Source: Gadus chalcogrammus (Eukaryota > Chordata > Actinopteri > Gadiformes > Gadidae). Taken from it: DNA of 64,000 bases. The position numbers and the translations under genes are program-made. The DNA is taken from positions 4,343,848 through 4,407,847 of the forward strand of contig NC_079414.1 in assembly GCF_026213295.1 (NCBI RefSeq), written 5' to 3'. The first letter of the stretch is position 1. Every line of letters starts with the position of its first letter. Under the pieces are notes generated by a model. That model saw nothing but the letters and a program-made list of their open reading frames with translations, did no database searches and was not told the origin of the DNA. Positions 11,950-21,427 of this stretch are shown one piece after another.

Positions 11950-14900
11950 CAACGGGGGACCTAAATCCAGCGATCTGATTGGTTCCCAACTGTTGTATAA
12001 TGAGCGTATACATAACTGCTATGACGCCCGATCATTTTGTGAAAGTTTGCATATCACTCCGCGGCTGGAAGTAGAAACAGTTACAAAGTAAAACATATGT
12101 TGGATGATGGAGAGGGTGTAAATGTTGTTACTCCGGGAGTGAGCAAGGCGATGGAGAGACTATCGAAAGCTTAGGCACACGGCGAGTGAACTGCTCCATA
12201 GGATAAATTGCCGGCGAACCGCTCTATCGGAGCCTTCTCTCGGAGGGACGCTAAAGTGTGTTGCATAGCGACCGTCGATGCATAGCGGCAGCCATGAGGG
12301 ACTACTTTTTTGACTTTCTTGGTTTCTTTTTAAATGTAGTGCGTCTATGACTTTCGTTTCGCCATAACAGTAACCGTTGTATAAAAGCAATAGATCACTT
12401 CAGTCAGTGGCATGTGCTCATTATACCACTGTGGCCTGGCGTGATCTATTGCTTAAATATATTTTTTTTTTTAACTTGTTCTAACTCACCTGTTTTTAAT
12501 ATTTGTTAAATATTGTTCATCTACTTGTTCTACCTCACCTGTTTTTACTATTTGTTAAATATTGTTTTTTATATTGAAGTTCAATAAATGTTACTTTTTT
12601 TAAATTGAGACTTGTAACATTTGTTATCAGTGTAATTTTTATGATTGAGAGAGCAAAAGCAGTATCGGCTCAAGAAAATCGGTATCGGCGTATCGGCTAA
12701 GACTGATGAAAAAATATCGGTATCGTATCGGCCCTAAAAAATCTGTATCGGTCGATCCCTAATTGGGGATTAGTGTTATCACGATACTTGATTTTCTAAC
12801 TTTGAAATACAATATCGATACCTTTTTCAATACCACAGGGTAAACATCCCAAAAATAAATAGAGTTTATCCCCATAACTACAAGGGCCATAATATGTCAT
12901 CTTGTAGGCGTGTAACGATACATCGATGTAGATCGATACATCGATTGATTGGCGAACGATCCAGCTGCATCGATGCAACGCCCAAACATCGATGCATATC
13001 GCTGTATTACACGCTTTTATTATTATATATCTCCTTTCGCAGGTGTTTGTGAAACTATTTCTGCGCAAAGCGCCAAGCCGCTCGTATCCATTCACCGGTT
13101 AAATGAGGCAACAGCGAGCACATGTGTGAGCGCGAGGATGTCTAGTTTCGTTTTGTGTAGCCAGATTGGGCATACGTCCCGTTTCTTCAGCCTAACGTGA
13201 TTAAAAGTAGCCAAATCGGGCTGAAAAACGTGCCCAATCTGGCAACACGGACGGCTTATCTTTACAGCCAAGATGATTCCGAGGGATGTTTTGTTTTTAG
13301 AAGAAAACTATCCTATCCACACAGATCGGTTGGGAATGGTCTACGTTCAAAATGAAAGATCATTACAGGCTCTTTAATTTAAGCCATAAAAAACCTTTGG
13401 CACTTAAATGCAATTATGTGGCACTTTATTATTTGTATTAAAAATGGATTGTTTTTGTTTTAAATATCCGGAAGAGCAAAGAAATAAAATGATGAAATTA
13501 TAATTAAGTTGATGTGAGTTGATGTGATTGTAAGAGGTTGTGTTAAATTGGCATATGATATCGTCTCATATCGATCGCATGCCCCTGAATCAAATCGTAT
13601 CGTATCGCGGCAGACTTTTGATGTCGGCAAATATCGTATCGTTGTCCAATGAATCGATATAATATCGTATCGTGATGAAACCAGAGATTTACACCCCTAT
13701 CATCTTGGTTCCAAAAGATAGGTTGCTGTTCAAGTGGAATATTCAATGTCAATTAATTAGTTAGAGTGGATAAAGCTAGAACAGAGAATAAATTGACGAT
13801 TACATTTTCACCTGAAATAATTATCAGTTGGTTATTTTCAGCACTAACAGGGACTGGTAATTTTGACACTTGGCCCCCATCGAAAGATATTTAATATGAC
13901 ACAAAGCCAAACACTCGCAAATACACCATATGCCCACCAGATAGCGCTGAAGAACATTTGTTCTGATTTAAGGCAGCAAGGGGACCTTGCCTATTTCCTC
14001 AGAAACCTTCTTAGTCATTGAATTTAAACACCATGTTTAGTAGAAAAATTGGGTTAAGACACTGGATTATCTGTTTATGGTGGTTTAATGCAATCAATAC
14101 ATACTTTTAGGACAAAAAACACAAAAGGTTTATCATGTATAGTTTGTGTACGGTGTGGAATGAGACTATTACGCGAGCACGCAGGAGTACTTTCCATATT
14201 TTCAGTAGTTGCGCGTAACTTTAAAGGTTACTGTATTGACGTGTTACTTACTTTGTTACGCGTTACACACAACACTGTCTACCGGTCACACGGTAACGTC
14301 GAAATCCATACTGTAGCGCAAATTCACACTGGTGTACTTTCTATACCGTTTATACCGCAGGCCTAAGCCCCTACATCCAATTGACGTTAAGAGTTTCCTT
14401 CAGACTCGCGCGGTAGCCAGGCGTCTATTCCAAAGGCGAGCTCAGTTGGCGCCGTGGCACACCGACGGCAGAGTCAACCATGCAAGGCGACAGGGTTAAG
14501 TGTCTTGCTCAGGGACACATCAACTCTCAGCTAGGGTACGAGAGAAGAGGGTAGAAAGCGAGATTTATTTCGAATTTATCGAAAAAGCGATATTTTTGAC
14601 AACACTATAAGGGATATGTTTTTATGCATACCAAAGGATGGCACGATGTCTCCTGTCGTGGAGGCACAGGGGGGAGCTGGCGTTACGTAGAGAGGTGGCT
14701 GGCTAGTCGGTGTACTCACTGAGCTGCTGAATAACACTGGTGACCGTTCCGATTGGCTGGATTTCTGCAGACTCTGGTAAGGACACACACAGTTCCTCCA
14801 CAGCTGGAAGTTCCTAGGAACGATCACACATACAGAAAATGATTAAAAATGATATGACTGAACAGGCTCAGTGTTTTAGATTAATCAGTTTGTATATATA

Positions 14901-15909
14901 TTTTTTTTACCTCAAGCAGAACCTCATCTCGTGTTTTGATTTGAGCCTGTTGGCTAAAGCCTTCATCATCCTCCTCATCCAACATCCGAACACAGGGAGG
15001 GGAGGCAGCGGAGGACGAGGAGGAAGAGCTGTAAAATAAAGTCATACAAAAGTCTTAAAGGTTGTATCAGCGATGTTGGGGGATGTCACTACTGTTGGTA
15101 TCTGAAGCGAGATTCTAAACCTCCCTTCCATGTTTCGTGCATCCCGTAAAAACTATCATGATCGCAGCGCAAAACCCCAAAACCCCACAAGACCTAACCC
15201 TTGTCGGTTCGGTGTATTGTTTTTGTCTACGATCTCGGAGCATAGGCTGCCTTTTTTTGACGTCCTGCATATGGGGCGGGCAGCTAGTGGATCGTGAGGA
15301 AAGAACAGATGAATATGATCATTTATGTTTCGGCCTAGAATCACTGATGTAACCTTTAACAAAATACAGTTACTAAACAATTGATTGAATAGTACACAAT
15401 CTTCAAGGCGGCTATAACTTTAGTCCAGAATGTGCTTATGGTTTAGAAAACTTGGTCCTCCCTTGGGGCTCAAAGAAGGATATGTGTGAAACAGCCAGTT
15501 ACCTGTCCGAGTCCTCTGAACCGTCTCCAGGGCCCGCCGGGGCAGCCCGCCTGTCCTCGGTCCACTGATCCCCGTCCATACACACGTCCCCCTTGGCGCT
15601 GGCTTCCCCTGGAGCCTGGGACTCCCCTGCGGGCTTTGGGTCCACTTCTTTTGGTGGGTGTGTATTCCCATGAGCAGCGTGGAGGGTCTCCGACTGCGTT
15701 GCTGCCTTAGTGTCCATCTCTTCCTCAAGCTCTGCGGGTTGTTGGAGCTGCTCTGCGGACTGTGGGAGCTGCTCGGCGGACTGTGGGAGCTGCTCGGCGG
15801 ACTGTGGGAGCTGCTCTGCCGACTGTGGGAGCTGCTCTGCGGGCCGTGGGGGCTGCTCTGCGGGCTGTGTGGGTTGTTCTCCGACCTCTGATGAGTCCTT
15901 ACCGGCCAT
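4276..15909 (-). CDS. naf1: NAF1, H/ACA ribonucleoprotein assembly factor (8 exons, 469 residues)
   Basis: NAF1 is a nuclear shuttling factor that binds dyskerin in place of GAR1 while H/ACA snoRNPs and telomerase RNP are assembled. Coding exons: 15909-15503, 15028-14911, 14813-14720, 11178-11096, 10859-10699, 10195-10144, 9710-9626, 4685-4276. Every junction is GT-AG, phases match, and the total is 1410 bases. Exon 1 encodes an N-terminal tail with heptad repeats (AEQLPQS). Exon 2 gives a Ser run and the ELPAVEEL lead-in follows. Residues about 176-305 are the Gar1/Naf1 RNA-binding fold (IFTSDRLAVGK, then VFGPVTTPYYVLRFNS, then GSDASWKNDQEPPPE). Next come an acidic SLDYSDDEEE stretch and a Lys-rich segment. 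The C-terminal 136 residues are Pro/His-rich and end in 13 prolines and His, as in the human protein. Motif matches to human NAF1 make the identity secure. No disabling change was found. Confidence 0.95.
4708..4913. repeat. 51-bp minisatellite, block 1 (4 units)
   Basis: Units of about 51 bp carry GTGATCCTCATGATGGGAGG followed by TCCTCCACTAGTGGTTAG. The block begins 23 bases outside the last NAF1 exon, so it forms the 3' end of intron 7. Confidence 0.9.
5298..5890 (-). pseudogene. hAT (ZBED5-like) transposase remnant, copy 1
   Basis: The ATG at 5890 opens an N-terminus of ZBED5/SCAND3 type (MERFLVRSKPP) that stops after about 32 codons. The C-terminal dimerisation region resumes in another frame from about 5765 to the stop at 5298, with the family hallmarks FWLVCASEYP, YLCELAFSTL and LRVALSSVPP. 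The BED finger and the catalytic core are absent, so this is a deletion derivative that cannot make transposase. Confidence 0.8.
6158..6307. repeat. 41-bp minisatellite inside hAT copy 1 (3.7 units)
   Basis: The unit starts CACACTCGGACTTGCCTCAC and includes CCAGTGTGCCGCGG. Units start at 6158, 6199, 6240 and 6281. The last, partial unit runs into the terminal repeat. Confidence 0.95.
6324..6534. repeat. 51-bp minisatellite, block 2 (4 units)
   Basis: Same unit as at 4708, between the two hAT copies. It was evidently duplicated together with the hAT. Confidence 0.9.
6919..7511 (-). pseudogene. hAT (ZBED5-like) transposase remnant, copy 2
   Basis: Same remnant as 5298-5890, shifted by 1621 bases: a short N-terminal frame at 7511 and an open C-terminal dimerisation region ending at 6919. 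It lacks the catalytic core. Confidence 0.8.
7779..8010. repeat. 41-bp minisatellite inside hAT copy 2 (5.7 units)
   Basis: Same unit as at 6158, with two additional complete copies. Confidence 0.95.
8027..8760. repeat. 51/53-bp minisatellite, block 3 (14 units)
   Basis: Fourteen units carrying CATGATGGGAGG or a one-base variant. Some units have CCACAGTG instead of CCAGTG, making 53 bp. Read on the minus strand most of the array is an open frame of 17-residue repeats; this is a consequence of the unit length, not a gene. Confidence 0.95.
8761..9625. other. NAF1 intron 7, remaining part
   Basis: No gene or recognisable transposon. A 40-bp stretch with CGTCTACACTGAGGAGGGTA is repeated directly at 9246-9285 and 9302-9342. 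Confidence 0.6.
11755..12761. mobile_element. Non-autonomous hAT element in NAF1 intron 3
   Basis: Ends are TAGGGATCGACCGATA and TATCGGTCGATCCCTA. The flanking 8-mers ATTGGCGA (11747-11754) and ATTGGGGA (12762-12769) match at 7 of 8 positions, as expected for a hAT TSD. The interior is AT-rich with a long TA run and no transposase. Confidence 0.88.
11853..11944. repeat. (TA)n microsatellite
   Basis: A nearly pure TA run inside the hAT element at 11755-12761. Confidence 0.95.
12905..13699. mobile_element. Second non-autonomous hAT element in NAF1 intron 3
   Basis: Begins TAGGCGTGTAACGATACATC and ends GAGATTTACACCCCTA, flanked by a perfect 8-bp TSD, TCATCTTG, at 12897-12904 and 13700-13707. 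It is rich in ATCGAT/CGTATCG motifs. No transposase frame. It starts 144 bases from the end of the previous hAT. Confidence 0.92.
13708..14719. other. NAF1 intron 3, 5' part, no gene
   Basis: No exon or complete transposon recognised. 14495-14530 (GTCTTGCTCAGGGACACAT) resembles a dispersed sequence common in fish introns, identity uncertain. Confidence 0.5.
15738..15860 (-). repeat. Coding 21-bp minisatellite in NAF1 exon 1
   Basis: Repeats of a 21-bp unit encode AEQLPQS or close variants within residues of about 15-60 of NAF1. Copies nearest the middle are identical in protein, which suggests recent unit gain. Confidence 0.85.
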
Positions 15910-16560
15910 TTCGACTTGAGACCACAGAACCCCACGGCATCAACAAGACGACAGGCGTAACGCTAGATACATAGTTTGAGTTGTTTAACTTAAAACAAAG
16001 CGAACGACATGGCAAATGACCACTTCCTTCAATCAGTTAAATACATATTCGAACTGGCATGTTTTGTCTATTATGTAGCCCAGGATTGAGCAATATCGAA
16101 AAGATTCATGCATCCAAACAAACCAGCATGGCTCGTAGTATGGACTTATTTTCATTCTCAAACTCGTTTTTTTATACGTACAATAGTACGCCAATATTAA
16201 AGACTGAACTGAGTTGACAAATGTATGTATGTTTTGCGTTTACGTACCTGCTTGACCTGTCACCGACGCTACTAGTAAACAGATTATAATTCAAGTCCAT
16301 GCCATGCAACTAGACAGTCTGCAGCCACGGATGCTTCAAGCTTCAAACATGTGCTATGCTATGTAGTATTGTTCCTGGTTTGCGCAGATCTGATGGGCGG
16401 TGTCATGCTCACGGAGTTCCAGTCGTCTTCGCTAGAGGGCGGCAGAGTGGAGGTAGAGAGTGCAAAGACAAACTTATATTAGTGCAAATGATGCTCTCCA
16501 AATGTTTTTTCCAAACATTATATCATTGCACAGTGATGCATTATTATATTTGACTTATTT
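15910..16560. other. Upstream region of NAF1
   Basis: 5' flank and probable promoter of NAF1. I see no convincing TATA box or CpG-dense core and no other gene. The transcription start could not be placed. Confidence 0.4.
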
Positions 16561-16619
16561 CTTGTGAAACAGTTCAAATATGGAAGACAAGCATTTCGTG
16601 ATTGCTCATTCGCACGGCA

Positions 16620-16862
16620 AGTGGGAACTGGGCGCAGTATTGGGCTCCTAGGGGGTGCCCTCGCACCGCGGCCCAAAGTACATTTCAAAGTGAAATGTTC
16701 TATTTTGCCTTTATTATTTTGTCAGAATGCACCAGAATGCTTCGTTTTTATATGAAAAACACAAAAAAATCTTCGGGGGGAGGAGGGGCACAGACCCCCC
16801 TACGGGGGTTTGGTTTGCAAACTTTCTGCCCCCCCTATAATACAATTCACCAGCCGCCCCTG
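16620..16862. mobile_element. Probable hAT-related fragment
   Basis: The right end (minus strand CAGGGGCGGCTGGTGAATT, 16862-16844) resembles the CAGTGGCGGCTGGTG end of the hAT at 25129. A matching left end and a TSD were not found, so this is a fragment or a different family. Confidence 0.35.
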
Positions 16863-17168
16863 CTCCCTTCACTGAACTGGGCGATCCACTTTATTTCCAG
16901 CGCTCCCAACACGGAGTCAAAACAGCGACCCACACGCAGACACTTCCGTTCTCCTCCTTCAGAATAAGAGTCCCTAACAGGAACTGGGTTAGATATGCGT
17001 TCATCAGTACTTTTAGACGTGTTTCCAATGGCTTTGTTGTGCGAAAGAACGGGCTGCGTTCAATGAAATCTAAACTAAAACGGATTGAGCCTTCTTTTTA
17101 TGTCCATGATTGAGCCCCGTTTATAAACAACCCTTCCGGGTTTGTCCGTTGGCTTGTGTAGATACGTC

Positions 17169-17629
17169 CATAGACATCTTATAGATAGACGGAGCATTGG
17201 CTGCTGGGAAGCGAGAAATACGGCCGCCATCTTGGAGTGGTCAACCGGGAGCAGCAACAGCAGCAGAAACAGGATGCCGGGCTGTTGTTCAGCGTATTCC
17301 TGCTCAAATCGGCGGACAATCCATAATAGGAATCGGGGGATTACTTTTCACAAGCAAGATTACCGTACTATTGGTATAATTAGTATTGAATAATAAAACA
17401 CGCCAAACCATGTGGCCTTTATCATAGCTACACGTACGACAAAAAAACGCATGAAAATCTGTGGTATTCAGTGAGGTATGATTAATTAAATGCGCTGACA
17501 GTTCATTGCTCCAGCCAAACGGATTACACTGAGGGGAGCGGATGACCACTCCAAGATGGCGGCCCCGCGTCTCGTCAGCGCCAGTAGGCGGTAGCATTCG
17601 GTGCTCCGTCTACCTATAAGATGTCTATG
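17169..17629. mobile_element. MITE with hAT-type 8-bp TSD
   Basis: Inverted ends CATAGACATCTTATAGATAG and its near-exact complement, with a perfect TSD GATACGTC at 17161-17168 and 17630-17637. The matching ends extend inward through a CCAAGATGGCGGCC motif. No coding capacity. Confidence 0.92.
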
Positions 17630-18066
17630 GATACGTCAAGTGTCGATACGTCATCTGTAAGCGCAGGACCCCGCGTCGATCTGGCGGCCGAATCTACTCA
17701 CACCGGCCCACCGGGAAACCCCCCGATCGTCCCGATGGCCGCTCCGCCTCTGACCCATTGTTTCGGATGGAATTTGAAAACTATGATATTAATAGAAAAA
17801 ATTGAATGCTGTGAAAGTTCACAAACTGTTTGGCGGAGACAAAAACATAGTGTTAGAAAAATAGAGAGGCTCAGTGCCTAATCGGAGTCTAAAAGTCTTC
17901 AGACAAAACCCCATGTAACCCGTGTTCCAATACCCGTACTGTCCGCACTTAAAATTTGAGTACACAGTACGTTCCAATTCAGATCCGGCGAAAAGAAGTA
18001 TACTTCAAGGACCCGGATGCCGTACTCAAAACGGGCTAATCGTGAAGTGTGGATCGAAGGACACCC

Positions 18067-18656
18067 GGGCCGTTTCTCAATTCGCGTACTTGTGCGTGCT
18101 CGTGTGCTCGTGGACTCGTGAAACGTCATCAGTCGTTGCCCGAGCACTGTTCCAATTCGAAGCACGCATCAAGCGAGTACTGTCGTAAAACCCGGAAGTG
18201 TTCTTGATGCGGGCTCGATCTCGCCGTTTCACCGAGCATGCATCGGAGGTGGCTCGTGTGTGCTTGCAATCGCTATAAATCCCAGGATTCATTTCGCACT
18301 CGCAGCAGTACGATGGCGGACAATACACGTGTGTATAGCTTATACACATGACAGGACACGCATATCTTTTCAATTTTTATTCATTCAGAATATTTACATA
18401 GCCTACTAATTGAAAATGAAAGAGGCTGGGATTTTGTTTTATATCATTTGTTTATATTGTTCAGCATGCCTAAATGAGGCCGTAGCACAGTTAACGGACG
18501 AGCAGAGGTGGATACGTCATCGAGTCCGCTGCTGTTCCAATTGCAGGTACGTACCCGCGTGCTCGCAAGTCTGTGCTTGAAGTACGGACTTGCCAAGTAC
18601 GTGCTTGCAAGTCATCGAGTCCGTAGTACGCGTGCTAGGAATTGAGAAACGGCTCC
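18067..18656. mobile_element. MITE A (GGGCCGTTTCTCAATTC ends)
   Basis: Inverted ends GGGCCGTTTCTCAATTC and GAATTGAGAAACGGCTCC enclose repeated GTGCTCGTG/AAGTACG motifs. No open frame. The superfamily is uncertain; the ends look like PIF/Harbinger, but I could not identify the TSD because MITE B abuts. Confidence 0.75.
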
Positions 18657-19884
18657 GGGCTGTTTCCCAATGTCAAGGAAGCATGCTCAACGGCCGCCCT
18701 TTTAAGGACGCTACGTCATCGAACGCCGACAAGCACTGTTCCAATGTTGAGGACACTCGAAATACGCCCCCTTTTCGGGTCCTTCGTTTTTGAGAATTCC
18801 GAGATTTTTCAAGGATGCATCGCTGCATCCTAGACGAGCCAATACTACCCACAATCCTCTGCGTTCACTGGGCGGGTTCTTGAAAATGGCAGAGAAGTAC
18901 ACGTTCAAACGAAGTGAAGTTATATTAGTTTTCAGAAATATTTTGTGCCGTATTGCTTTTTATAGATTCATCATGTTAATGCAAATAATCAAGCCTAAAG
19001 GCCTGTGCCACTTTTCAAACGTTTTTGCAACTTAATGATACGTTGCTATATTTTGCATGGACGTAGCTGGTGTTAAACACCACTGTCACCAATGTCAATT
19101 TACTCGCTCACAAGATTACATTATTTATGTATACCTATTTATGTTTTACGTTTTTTTTAGGGTCAGCCCAGCAAACGGAGGCTTTTGTGCGCCTTAGGGT
19201 GGTGCACAAACATTTGTTTGCCGGTGGAAGGGATAGTGCCACTATCCAATGTTGTAAAATTAATGCACAACCGATCATTTGCAATGTTTGTAATTTTTAA
19301 TGAACGTATATCATTTTATTTTATATGATATACTTATGTGTTCAAAGCACTGGTAGATTGTAGGCATATATGAATGAATGAATCAGATCATATATCCAAA
19401 TAAATACACGTTTATCATCTCTTTCTTTGTCTTTTTCCCCCTGCATAATAGTAATCAACCGTACTGTAAATGTGATGCATGAATTAAGTTCTCAGACAAT
19501 TTCACTTAGTTTTATAAAAATTGAATGGATTTTCCTTTTAATAAAGACAATTCGATCAACCACAACAAAGCTTTTGTGACTTCCCCAAAGAGGCTCCATG
19601 CGAAGGAGACATGACCGCATTCATAATAGACAAAAGTCAAATAAATATCGATCAGCTTGATTGCTGCCATGTTTTATTCATAAGCGCACATGTGTTTACA
19701 AGCGGACACGCAGTATTAAAAAGCGGAAGCGGAAGCGCTTCCACACTACCAAGTCGTTCCCAAAGTCAGACGTTACAAACGCTAGGAAGCACTCGAGCTA
19801 GCACTCTAGTCTCATCTCCATAGGACGCGACTAGCAAGGACGCGTCCTAGCAAGGCTGCAGCCTTCACTTTGGGAAACAGCCCC
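18657..19884. mobile_element. MITE B (GGGCTGTTTCCCAA ends)
   Basis: Inverted ends GGGCTGTTTCCCAATGTCAA and TTTGGGAAACAGCCCC, about 1.2 kb, starting at the very base after MITE A. No transposase frame. Its ends resemble those of MITE A. Confidence 0.75.
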
Positions 19885-21427
19885 GTAGCAGAGAATGTCT
19901 AATATGAGGAGAACTGGCACTCGCGGGTTATTTTCGGTTTTCTGGACTGGTTGCAGTAATAATCTTTGACCACGCGGGGCGCTCGTAGGCGAGTCCAGAA
20001 TGAATGGGGGCCAACGGGGTTTTATCCTCAGAATCCACTTTTCTCATGATGTCATTTTTTGTCAAGTAATTTTAAAGTTGCTATCAAAGGGTGGGGCTAA
20101 GATAATAAACTCAGCTGAATATTGCATTTTTTAAGGTCACGTATCTGTTCTAAAAAGGCGTTAAAAACATGCGATGACGTCACACACTGTAATACTGTCA
20201 GAGGTACTGCTTTACGGCAGTTTCTAAAGCACTTCCCTTGTCCCGCAACGATAACACCAGCTGTTGGAGGTAAGGCTTTTGTTTTTTGCGCTAGTTAGAG
20301 TTTTAGTGAGCTAATGTAAAAAAAAGAAATGCGTGAATGTTTTACATAAGTATGTTACTTACAGAGTGTGTTTTTTTCTAATCCTCACTAGTGCCGATGA
20401 TAAAGCTTTTTTTTTTAGTAACGACTATGAGCCATTTCTTTCTCCTAAAATAGAAACCTGGATTAGAATCATAATTTTAAGACTGCATCAATTTAGTTTA
20501 CATCAGTAAACAATCTGCTAGAGAGCAGTGTTCTGTTGTTCTCCTCATGCCTCTTCCTTTCTTGATCTCTACAGTCGGACCTTGATGCTGTGACAACGGA
20601 CAAGTCTTCTTCCTCTGTCCTTTTCCCCTGCCTCTGTTCAGTATGTTCAGTGTTGTTAAATCATTTCTCTTTTTTTTTATTAGTTAAACCTCCCACATTC
20701 AAAACCTTATACACACAGATGCACTGGAGTCTGCTGCATCTTTTGGCCTAGGCCACGCCCATTTGCGTCTATGAATATTTTTCGCTAAATCGCGAAAACC
20801 GCTAAACTGTTTTTTCGCTACTCCTCCCACATTTCTTGACCAATCGACACCAAACTTTGCACACGACATCTTCAGACTCACACGCAAAGAAACCCTCAGA
20901 CAGTTTTTTGATCCGACTTTCGACGACGAAACGGCAGCGTTTTAAATATTGGTTTATTAGCTAAATTTGACGTGGAAAATCAAAAATCCAAAAAAAACTA
21001 AAATTAGACATCGGATCGAGTCCAAATTGTACAAACATGTTGGTGCTAACCTTAATGTCGTTCGATAAAAAATTCGGAAAATTTCGCCATTAGGGGGCGC
21101 AATAAACAAGGAAATTGTATATCTTCTACAAAATTTCGCCGCGAAAACGCTACACTGACTTCCCGCTACTCCTACCACAGTCAAATCCTTTGTATCCACA
21201 GGTTCAGGGTAGCGTTTTGAACACATGCTTCGCGTTGTGCCGGCGAAATGCACATTTCTTGTCGCGTTGTGCCGGCGAAATGCACACTTCTTGGACCCCT
21301 GCATAACTGCTTGCAGTTCTAGTTACTGTTCTTATTGTGTTCTTGTTAGTATGATGTTTGAATAAACTTGCCTGTTGCAATGTTGGTATAATGTTTGTAT
21401 AATTACTGTTATACAACTGTTACTGCG
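19885..21427. other. Gene-free stretch with dispersed repeats
   Basis: No gene. 20740-21310 reads like a degraded dispersed fish repeat (TTTTTCGCTA motifs). A 32-bp unit with CGTTGTGCCGGCGAAATGCA is repeated in tandem at about 21232-21295. The 3' boundary is the truncated start of the LTR element. Confidence 0.45.

Noticed and set aside
14465..14535. tRNA-derived SINE
   Set aside because: No A-box/B-box pair or tail could be found; only a short familiar-looking sequence.
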